From positions 1 through 35,603 of the IMG/VR virus record IMGVR_UViG_3300008266_000361: 35,603 nucleotides of DNA; one strand, 5' to 3'. Shown here one piece after another: positions 30,320-35,603 of the stretch. Each line of letters opens with the position of its first letter. Within the stretch, counting starts at the first letter, position 1. The position numbers and the translations under genes were made by a program. A model generated the notes under the pieces. The model saw only the letters and a list, made by a program, of their open reading frames with translations, had not been told where the DNA came from and did no database searches. Source of the stretch: a virus.

Positions 30320-30922
30320 TTACAGCCTCGCCAAGATCCAAGTCTGGTCTGCGAGAGACTCCGGTGGGTTTTCGATTGCGTTAGCGATGACGGCATCCTT
30401 TATCGCATTACGATAATCGTTATAGGCCATCTGCTTCTGCTCCGCGCTAGCCGTCAAAGGCTCGGCGAGAATGTACGCAAGGTATGCGGAGAAAGCCATA
30501 TCAAACGCCGCATCGAACTGCACCGGGTCAGTTACCCGAGACAGATAGCGCAGCTTCAATGGGCCAGCCTGATTCGAGAGAATGTACTTGCCCTCGACCA
30601 CATATTCCTGCCCACCAGTTGATATCAGATCCGATAGATCCGGCGACGGATACCATTGGCCGACTTGCAGGATGCGCATACAGTCGGTGGGCAGCGGATA
30701 TTGATAGGCCCAGTCCCAAAGTGGGACTGTGGTATCCGCAGCGAGGTTTGCTCTCTTGATGCAAAAGCGCCATGAGAATCGGCGCTGGAGATAATCCCGT
30801 GTCATATCGAACACGGCATTCACCTCACGGGCAGGCTTGGTGTTGTCCGTGAGATTCAAAATGCGCAAATCCCCGAGCTTCGTCAGCGCGAGGTTTGCGA
30901 TTGCTACATTGCTAGCGGCCAT
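30320..30922 (-). CDS. Tail tubular protein A (T7 gp11-like)
   Basis: The 200-residue protein begins MAASNVAIANLALTKLGDLR and has VNAVFDMTRDYLQRRFSWRF and YQYPLPTDCMRILQV, which are the landmarks of the gp11 gatekeeper family (T7 gp11: 196). It sits as a ring between the portal and the tail nozzle. Encoded 4 bases before tail tubular protein B. Confidence 0.92.
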   Translation of the reverse strand: MAASNVAIANLALTKLGDLRILNLTDNTKPAREVNAVFDMTRDYLQRRFSWRFCIKRANLAADTTVPLWDWAYQYPLPTDCMRILQVGQWYPSPDLSDLISTGGQEYVVEGKYILSNQAGPLKLRYLSRVTDPVQFDAAFDMAFSAYLAYILAEPLTASAEQKQMAYNDYRNAIKDAVIANAIENPPESLADQTWILARL

Positions 30923-30940
30923 CGGGAGACCCCGAGACCG

Positions 30941-31135
30941 TTAAGCCGGCGGCCAAATATCTTGAATGATTGCCTGCTTGATCGTATCGATCGCGAACAG
31001 GACTTCATCCTTCTGCATATTTGCAGCCAGATCCACGCGCAGCTCAACGTCCGTGGTCGCCGTTGAGGACGCACCTTCGGTCACGTTGCGAACGCCTTGT
31101 TCGCCACGATCAATACCGTAAAAACGCTCTGCCAT
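30941..31135 (-). CDS. Small conserved virion-locus protein, 64 aa
   Basis: The product begins MAERFYGIDRGEQGVRNVTE and continues GASSTATTDVELRVDLAANM, ending IIQDIWPPA. The F-Y-G-I-D-R-G and D-V-E-L-R-V-D-L-A-A-N motifs are typical of tiny proteins encoded between the capsid and tail-tube genes in podoviruses. AGGAG lies before the ATG. Likely a minor structural protein. Confidence 0.8.
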   Translation of the reverse strand: MAERFYGIDRGEQGVRNVTEGASSTATTDVELRVDLAANMQKDEVLFAIDTIKQAIIQDIWPPA

Positions 31136-31153
31136 GATTCTCTCCTAGGAGAA

Positions 31154-31183
31154 AAGGGCGAGCCGGTTGCCCGACCCGCCCTT
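31154..31183 (-). terminator. Terminator after capsid/decoration genes
   Basis: Read on the minus strand, AAGGGCG at 31183-31177 pairs with CGCCCTT at 31160-31154; inside it GGT pairs with ACC, leaving a 4-base bulge. TTCTCC follows. This lies directly after the decoration-like gene, the position of the Tphi terminator after the T7 capsid gene. The U-tract is imperfect, so partial read-through into the tail genes is likely. Confidence 0.65.
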
Positions 31184-31188
31184 GTTTC

Positions 31189-31692
31189 TTACGCCGTGTA
31201 ACGACCGATCAGCTTCACGGTGCCGGTCGCGTCAGCCGCGGCGGTCAGCGTGAAAGCCACATCGTAGAACACCGACGGGTCAGAGGTGAGGCCGAGGGCG
31301 TCCCACAACTCCTTGCCGCTGTTCGCGATCGAGAACACAGCCGACTCGTGCAGCACATCCACGCCGTTCAGCGCGCCATCCTTGAGGGACAGAGCCGAGG
31401 CGAAGAAGTCAGCATCGACCACAGCGCCGCCGTCCTTGGCCGTGCGATACAGGCCAATGTCGGAGATCGTCGTGGTTCCGATGTCCGGCGAGTAGATTCG
31501 AAGATCCGTCATGACCGCATTCGAGGGAACGCGGAACATACGGTACGTCGAACCAATGCTGTCGGTATCGGTGATAGCCGCCGTTGCAACTTCGATGTGC
31601 TCAAAAGCGCCGTCAACACGGGGGCTATTGAGAACAACCGGGGTCGCGTCTGCGTTAGTGATAAGGGTTGACTTAACTGCTACAACTGCCAT
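31189..31692 (-). CDS. Decoration-like or minor capsid protein, 167 aa
   Basis: The protein is beta-rich: VVAVKSTLITNADATPVVLN, HIEVATAAITDTDSIGSTYR and MFRVPSNAVMTDLRIYSPDI. I recognise the general form of small proteins encoded directly downstream of podoviral and siphoviral capsid genes that decorate or stabilise the shell. No specific family can be fixed from sequence alone. It follows the capsid gene by 14 bases and is followed by the terminator. Confidence 0.7.
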   Translation of the reverse strand: MAVVAVKSTLITNADATPVVLNSPRVDGAFEHIEVATAAITDTDSIGSTYRMFRVPSNAVMTDLRIYSPDIGTTTISDIGLYRTAKDGGAVVDADFFASALSLKDGALNGVDVLHESAVFSIANSGKELWDALGLTSDPSVFYDVAFTLTAAADATGTVKLIGRYTA

Positions 31693-31706
31693 TTTCGTTT
31701 ACTCCC

Positions 31707-32594
31707 TTATTCCGCGCAGAGGATGTCAACGACCTTCTTCTCCTCGGTGCGAGTGGCACCGAAGGTACCCATCAGGTAAACCTGATACGGGTGCGAGGAG
31801 AGGTCACGACGCTGCGTGATATCAGACATGATGTCATTCCACATACCGAGGTGAACGCCCGACGGCACCCACACAGGGCAGCGACGATTGCTCGAGGTCG
31901 TCGGCAAACGCTCGGTGTGGATGAAGTTGATGCCAAGGAACTGCATCACTTTTCCATCCTTCATCACCGGGGTGTCGCCGTTGAAGTCGCTCGAGACCAC
32001 TTGGATCTGGCCCAAGAGATCGTCGTGCTGCTCGGCAGAGATGGCGCAATACACCGGCTCCGCGTCGAGATCAACCTCGTTCTCCATCAGGATGCGACGC
32101 GCTTCACGCAGCTTGTCGACCGTGAGGCCCACGTTGCCAGAGGCAGCGTAGTTCACAGCAACGCGCTGGTTCGTCGTGTCAAAGCCCGTGGTCGTGCCGC
32201 CAGCTTCGCCCGTCTTGTTGTCGCCGAGCATACCGTTGATGATCACATCGTCCATCGCACGGCCCATCGCGTAGAGACCGTTCTGCGCATAGGCAGACTG
32301 CGGGTCGGCGAGGAGACGGAGCTTGTCGAAGTTGTCGATCAGGTCAGCCCAATCATAATCTTCCGGGAAAACCCAACGACGATTGTTCGGGGTGTTAACC
32401 GGGACGATCGGAGTGTAACGGGTCGAAACCGCACGAGCAGCGGTAGCACCGTACTGCGTGACGACTTCAGACTGCTTGCCCTTGTACGAACCAGTCTGCA
32501 CAGCGGTGCGCAGCTTGGAGCCCTTTTGCTGCAACAGCAGCGAGATGTTAGTGCCGTATTGGACGGCATAAACTGATGCAATATTGTCGGCCAT
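31707..32594 (-). CDS. Major capsid protein (HK97 fold, Phage_capsid_2 type)
   Basis: The 295-residue protein starts MADNIASVYAVQYGTNISLL, with an N-arm, then RRWVFPEDYDWADLIDNFDK (73-92), GLYAMGRAMDDVIINGMLGD (about 105-124), a core segment EVDLDAEPVYCAISAEQHDD and a C-terminal MGTFGATRTEEKKVVDI. These features match podoviral/siphoviral major capsid proteins of the Phage_capsid_2 type. A strong SD (GGAGG, 6-7 bases upstream) and a long structured leader precede it, consistent with very high expression. Confidence 0.9.
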   Translation of the reverse strand: MADNIASVYAVQYGTNISLLLQQKGSKLRTAVQTGSYKGKQSEVVTQYGATAARAVSTRYTPIVPVNTPNNRRWVFPEDYDWADLIDNFDKLRLLADPQSAYAQNGLYAMGRAMDDVIINGMLGDNKTGEAGGTTTGFDTTNQRVAVNYAASGNVGLTVDKLREARRILMENEVDLDAEPVYCAISAEQHDDLLGQIQVVSSDFNGDTPVMKDGKVMQFLGINFIHTERLPTTSSNRRCPVWVPSGVHLGMWNDIMSDITQRRDLSSHPYQVYLMGTFGATRTEEKKVVDILCAE

Positions 32595-32800
32595 GATAGC
32601 CCTCCAAAAAAACTAAATATGTAGTGTTCTCGGATGGCTTGTCCGTTACCGGGGCCAGAATCCTTGCGAGATACGCTCTCACCGATCGGTCGTCTTTCCG
32701 ACTGTCAGTTGGGGCCTCACGGCTTACCCTATCCTGCTAGCTAAAAAAAGGCCCGAGATCGCTCCCGGGCCTAACAGCTAGCTCTCACAGGAGATTTACG
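32595..32800 (-). promoter_or_regulatory. Structured 5' leader of the capsid gene
   Basis: About 200 bases without an ORF. Minus-strand hairpins include a GAGA/TCTC stem (32680-32668) and an alternative longer stem in which TCTC, GGAT and GGC (32671-32654) pair with GCCATCCGAGA (32638-32628), using the same TCTC arm. GTC-GGAAA-GAC is a third small hairpin. The two mutually exclusive stems make a regulatory RNA plausible. It is also the space between the terminator and the capsid SD. Confidence 0.5.
32736..32782 (-). terminator. Strong intrinsic terminator between scaffold and capsid genes
   Basis: The minus strand reads AGGCCC...GGGCCT with an inner GAG-CGAT-CTC stem (bulge of two G), followed by seven T. 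The structure is flanked by AGCTAGC and GCTAGCT (32776-32782 and 32736-32742), a 7-base inverted repeat that encloses the U-tract. It could end scaffold transcripts, or act as an attenuator because a promoter-like pair lies just upstream. Confidence 0.75.
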
Positions 32801-32806
32801 CCGAGG

Positions 32807-32835
32807 ATAGTACCTCGCGCGTATCACACTAGCAA
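32807..32835 (-). promoter_or_regulatory. Candidate capsid promoter at scaffold stop
   Basis: TTGCTA (32835-32830), a 17-base spacer and TACTAT (32812-32807) form a sigma70-type pair (4/6 and 4/6 matches) just past the scaffold stop codon. Transcription would start near 32800, upstream of the terminator, so read-through would need antitermination or alternative folding. Confidence 0.4.
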
Positions 32836-33906
32836 CTACTCTGTAAACAGCTCTGGGTTAGCCATTCGCTGCAATCGCATCATCTCCTCAATCGCACCCT
32901 GACGGATCTTCTCGTCACGGTTCATGTAGCGACCCATGAACTCCTGATCCGCGAACATTCCAGCGATCTTGTTCTTGGCAGCCTGCGGAGTCAGCGCACC
33001 ACCTGATGCCGCCTCCGATGCCACGAACGACCCCTCAGCGAACGATGCACCGATCGCATGGAACAGCTTGATCATCGGGCCGGTGCCGATCGCCTGCTCC
33101 AATCGCTCGAGCCCGTCAGCGTCCAGCCCAGCGTCTGCACCGAACTTGCCGACAGCACGTTTGGCGAGCTCAATGTTCTGGTCAGCCGCGGCACCCCATT
33201 CCCGACGCAATGCTGAGAAATCCTCCTCAGACTTGTTCAGGAAAGCCTCACGCTCCATCTCTATCCGCTGCGTGGACGTTTCATTCCACCACTCGGCGAG
33301 ACCCTTGGCTTGCTTGTTAGTCAGCCCCAGATCGTGAAGCACCGGAGCGACCGCCTGTGCGAACGAACCGTCATCCCCTTCCGGTACTGGCAGCTCGTAC
33401 TTATCGGCGCTCTCTGGGCGTCCTAGGCGGTTATAGACAGCAGCCCAACCCTCTGCGTCGTCATCCGACTTGGGGGCGAGAATGGTGCGACCGGCCTTGT
33501 CAGCGCCGAATACCTTCTCGAGGTTCTGATAGGAGAGCAGGGCATCAGCCGGCCCTTTCCATCCTTTGGCTTTAACTAGTTCACCCAGTTGACTAGCTGT
33601 GCCTTGGTCGATCCCTTCCGGCGCGTACCACGCGGGAGCCGCTGCCGGAGCAGTCGGGTTGCCTGCTTCCGCAGACCCTTGATCGTCACTCATCGATGAA
33701 TTCCTCTTGTAGATTGTCGCACCGGACTTGTCCACAGCGACAGGCGGTTTCCCGTAGCGGGAGAATCGCTTCAGATGGGCGAGAATGATTTGCCCGTCTT
33801 GCGATAACTGATTCGTCTTGCCATCGATTAGGGCTCGCTTGTAGGCGCGAGATCGGAACAGCACCCGAGCGACCCGGGCGCGCATCACAGCAACCATACT
33901 CGGCAT
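32836..33906 (-). CDS. Scaffold protein with Bbp19-like N-terminal extension (two starts)
   Basis: Two forms are possible in one frame. The long form (356 aa, ATG 33906, TGATG overlap) has an N-terminal part, RALIDGKTNQLSQDGQIILA followed by HLKRFSRYGKPPVAVDKSG, like Bbp19-type phage proteins. The short form (285 aa, ATG 33693, AGGA 8-9 bases upstream) begins MSDDQGSAEAGNPTAPAAAP and is a typical acidic, helical scaffold (PESADKYELPVPEGDDG; ALTPQAAKNKIAGMFADQEF). No stop codon separates the parts. Scaffold role: it organises capsid assembly and leaves before packaging. Placed before the capsid gene as usual. Confidence 0.82.
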   Translation of the reverse strand: MPSMVAVMRARVARVLFRSRAYKRALIDGKTNQLSQDGQIILAHLKRFSRYGKPPVAVDKSGATIYKRNSSMSDDQGSAEAGNPTAPAAAPAWYAPEGIDQGTASQLGELVKAKGWKGPADALLSYQNLEKVFGADKAGRTILAPKSDDDAEGWAAVYNRLGRPESADKYELPVPEGDDGSFAQAVAPVLHDLGLTNKQAKGLAEWWNETSTQRIEMEREAFLNKSEEDFSALRREWGAAADQNIELAKRAVGKFGADAGLDADGLERLEQAIGTGPMIKLFHAIGASFAEGSFVASEAASGGALTPQAAKNKIAGMFADQEFMGRYMNRDEKIRQGAIEEMMRLQRMANPELFTE

Positions 33907-34199
33907 CAATCACCCATCAGTTGTTTGGCGTTGTGAGCAATCACAAACGCATAGAACACATTCAGCGCAAACCAGCCGATCACGGGCATCGTCGGAAGCG
34001 CAGCAACAAAAAACATCACGAGCATCATTCGAGACAAAACCAGCCCCTCAACCACGCCGACCTTCTCAAATAGTTTGCGCATGATGGGGTTTAGCTCTCG
34101 GCCGCCGCGGCGCAAAATCTCATGCGTCAGCACTCCATCTGTTACCACGAGGCAGCAGAGGAACGACAGCAGAATCAGACTCATCGGTTCCGTAACCAT
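33906..34199 (-). CDS. DUF5658-like small membrane protein, 97 aa
   Basis: From the ATG at 34199 (GGAG 8 bases upstream) the product reads MSLILLSFLCCLVVTDGVLT after five residues and later HEILRRGGRELNPIMRKLFE, then two more hydrophobic helices (LSRMMLVMFFVAALPTMPVI; GWFALNVFYAFVIAHN). The G-G-R-E-x-N-P-x-M-R motif between membrane helices is that of DUF5658 proteins. An ATG at 34184 with an ATGA overlap is the alternative start. The function is unknown; lysis or envelope association is plausible. Confidence 0.78.
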   Translation of the reverse strand: MVTEPMSLILLSFLCCLVVTDGVLTHEILRRGGRELNPIMRKLFEKVGVVEGLVLSRMMLVMFFVAALPTMPVIGWFALNVFYAFVIAHNAKQLMGD

Positions 34200-35245
34200 G
34201 TCAGATACTCCGCGCCTTCCTCTGGCTCCCAGAAAATCTTGATCATGTCTGGATGTCTTGACGGCAGTAACGGATTGATCGTCGTGACCGCACAAGGCGA
34301 AAGCGCGTTATCGCGGAAGCCTTTTTCTTTCGCGAATCGATCGTAAACCTTATAGCTGGCAACCTTCAGAAGGTGCATCGTGATCCCGTTAATCGGATCT
34401 TTCAGTACCGAGTAGGCGCTTTCGTGCTTATGGCCTGCGACGTAGATGTGATCTCGAGTGCCGAGCATCGCGGCTTTCATCGGCCCGTGAGCCGGGTTCC
34501 AGATCGACGAGCCTGCGTGATCGTGGCGAGCATTCACACGCACCTCTGCGCCATTCGGAAACTTCAAGGCGATGCGCGCCTCGCTGGATTTGTACATAGT
34601 GTTTTGCTGTCTTGCGATCCACTTAAGCGGGTCTCCAGATCCAGACCATGCGTCGTGATTCCCGCCGAGCATATAGAGCCAGCGGCAGCGATCGACAAAC
34701 CACTCTGCTAGTTTCCACGCCTGCGCGGCAGATGTCGCCTGCTCACCGTAAAGCCTTGCTAAACGGCCAACCCAGTTATTCGTGGTGTCGCCGACATTGC
34801 AGGCGAACAGCCCTTCAACCTTGCGACAAAGATCGGTGTGACGCTCGAGCGCCTCGATGTCGGTGCCGTCATCGTCAACGTGCGGGTCGCCGAAATGCAG
34901 CAGGCCAATCGGCCCCGGTATCTTGATGCGAATCGGGATGAGCTTGCTCGCTTCCTCGTGCTCGCGCTTATGAGCGAACTTGCGCTTGCGCTGCTCGATG
35001 AGCTCCTCGATGGATACGTCATCGTCCGGTATCGGCGTGAACTCAAATGCTTCTTCGTTCGGGATCTGCCGACCCGGCTGGTACGTCGACCTTGGAATCT
35101 CGTAACCGTTCTTTTCCATTCGAGCCAGACGCTTCAGCATCGTTCGGGTATTTAGCCCGAGCTCGTTGGCTGCATTCGCGCGAACGCCTTTGTGTCTGCG
35201 CAATGCCTCAATGATCTGATCATCAGTCGCCTTTGGGGCTACCAC
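34181..35245 (-). CDS. Metallophosphoesterase with N-terminal helix-turn-helix
   Basis: The 354-residue protein has a Fis-type HTH at residues 9-44 (AANELGLNTRTMLKRLARME), a linker and a calcineurin-like phosphoesterase domain with all metal-binding motifs: GDPHVD (119-124), GDTTNN (152-157), GGNHD (194-198) and GHKHE (271-275). Family members hydrolyse phosphodiesters or phosphomonoesters; the substrate is unknown. The GTG start has GAGGTG about 7 bases upstream. It lies between lysis and head genes. The HTH suggests that it acts on DNA or that the protein binds DNA, an inference. Confidence 0.9.
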   Translation of the reverse strand: MVAPKATDDQIIEALRRHKGVRANAANELGLNTRTMLKRLARMEKNGYEIPRSTYQPGRQIPNEEAFEFTPIPDDDVSIEELIEQRKRKFAHKREHEEASKLIPIRIKIPGPIGLLHFGDPHVDDDGTDIEALERHTDLCRKVEGLFACNVGDTTNNWVGRLARLYGEQATSAAQAWKLAEWFVDRCRWLYMLGGNHDAWSGSGDPLKWIARQQNTMYKSSEARIALKFPNGAEVRVNARHDHAGSSIWNPAHGPMKAAMLGTRDHIYVAGHKHESAYSVLKDPINGITMHLLKVASYKVYDRFAKEKGFRDNALSPCAVTTINPLLPSRHPDMIKIFWEPEEGAEYLTWLRNR

Positions 35246-35249
35246 AGCA

Positions 35250-35522
35250 TCACCTCTTTCTGGTTACTTTGATGCCGAGTTCCTTTCGGCGTTCTTCGGT
35301 ACGCTCGTCATCGCGCACCGCTGTCCATTCCAAATGCCCATCAACGAGCCGATACTGCTCCTTGTGAGTCAAGGCGCAATCGCAGCACTCGGTGAAGGTA
35401 TACCCTTTGACTCGATACCAAACCCCGTCATACATCTGGATTACGGGGATAGATACATCCTTGCTTCGTCCTGCCTTCGACTTACCAGACCGGGCAGAAC
35501 CTTTCCTGCGGCTTTTGTCCAT
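35250..35522 (-). CDS. Cys-rich conserved phage protein, 90 aa
   Basis: The core GVWYRVKGYTFTECCDCALT followed by HKEQYRLVDGHLEWTAVRDD is a known pattern in phage genomes (E/Q-C-C-D-C-x-L-x-H and a R-D-x-x-x-T tail) without assigned role; the Cys trio may bind metal. The ATG at 35522 has GGAG 8 bases upstream but gives an 82-base overlap with the endolysin. An internal ATG at 35435 would avoid most overlap yet lacks an SD, so the N-terminus (KSRRKGSARSGKSKAGRSKD) is uncertain. Confidence 0.72.
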   Translation of the reverse strand: MDKSRRKGSARSGKSKAGRSKDVSIPVIQMYDGVWYRVKGYTFTECCDCALTHKEQYRLVDGHLEWTAVRDDERTEERRKELGIKVTRKR

Positions 35523-35603
35523 TTCATGAACTCCGATGCAGCGCCCCAATAGTCGCCTCGGTTGTGCTTCATGCGCAGCGTCGAACGCTGGAGATTGCCG
35601 AGA
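35441..35603 (-). CDS. Endolysin (GH24 phage-type lysozyme), C-terminal fragment
   Basis: The frame enters from the right edge and ends at TAA 35443-35441; 53 residues are visible. The sequence LGNLQRSTLRMKHNRGDYWG then AASEFMKWTKAAGKVLPGLV and SRRQDEARMYL is the C-terminal region of phage-type muramidases, whose family pattern is F-x-x-S-T-L-x-x-x-x-N-x-G-x-x-x-x-A and W-x-x-A-x-G-x-x-x-x-G-L-x-x-R-R. It degrades peptidoglycan at lysis. The catalytic Glu, expected near the N-terminus, is outside the window. It is the likely downstream neighbour of the holin cut by the left edge. Confidence 0.82.
   Translation of the reverse strand, partial: LGNLQRSTLRMKHNRGDYWGAASEFMKWTKAAGKVLPGLVSRRQDEARMYLSP

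Noticed and set aside
31791-32576. Plus-strand frame, 261 aa
   Set aside because: It lies opposite the major capsid gene and has the H/R/V-rich composition of a shadow frame.
1-35603. Diversity-generating retroelement near the tail genes
   Set aside because: BPP-1-like podoviruses carry one, but no reverse transcriptase frame or template/variable repeat pair was seen. The glycine-rich repeats are coding duplications.
1-35603. CRISPR array or insertion sequence
   Set aside because: No regularly spaced repeats and no transposase frame with terminal inverted repeats were found.

Overview
This window is most of the genome of a short-tailed (T7-like, podovirus-type) double-stranded DNA phage of a Gram-negative, probably proteobacterial, host. 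The virion set shows this: a T7 gp8-type portal, scaffold, HK97-fold capsid protein, tail tubular proteins A and B, a gp13-like protein, three internal virion (ejection) proteins, a tailspike with a gp17-type N-terminus, and small and large terminase. I find no integrase, RNA polymerase, DNA polymerase, primase, helicase, tRNA, CRISPR array or insertion sequence. The phage probably borrows host transcription and replication, and nothing seen supports integration.

The layout is two divergent transcription units around one control region (about 14021-14176). Rightward, 14177-18181 is a tightly coupled early operon: small regulatory or unknown proteins, then a recombination cassette (Sak3/DUF1071-type annealing protein, YqaJ-type exonuclease, an SSB-like protein with an acidic tip, NinB), a winged-helix protein and two small proteins. 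Leftward, a Cro-like repressor (probably leaderless) and a Mom-like DNA-modification enzyme lead a long minus-strand run: an unassigned hairpin-rich stretch (12591-13122), small genes with DUF3310 and RusA, a set of tiny basic proteins, terS-terL, a tail fibre and adhesin block with a glycine-rich tandem-repeat protein, a 2OG-Fe(II) oxygenase, the portal, two small membrane proteins and a holin cut by the left edge.

The right end opens, also on the minus strand, with the C-terminus of a GH24-type endolysin. Then come a Cys-rich protein, a metallophosphoesterase, a membrane protein, the scaffold (in frame with a Bbp19-like N-terminal extension), the capsid gene behind a structured leader, a decoration-like protein, a terminator, tail tubes, ejection proteins and the tailspike. 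The tailspike ends convergently, overlapping the early operon at 18145-18181. The holin at the left edge and the endolysin at the right edge would be neighbours on a circular or permuted map, so the window probably lacks only a few hundred bases of the genome.

Most genes overlap by 1, 4 or 8 bases (ATGA, GTGA, TTGA, TGATG, TAATG), so translational coupling is the rule. I used this, with Shine-Dalgarno (SD) spacing, to set starts. The items most worth a second look are the AT-rich Mom-like gene, the paired operators and duplicated promoters of the control region, the SSB-like acidic tip, the in-frame Bbp19-like/scaffold fusion, the capsid-gene leader, the glycine-rich adhesin and the apparent frameshift at the end of the neighbouring fibre gene.
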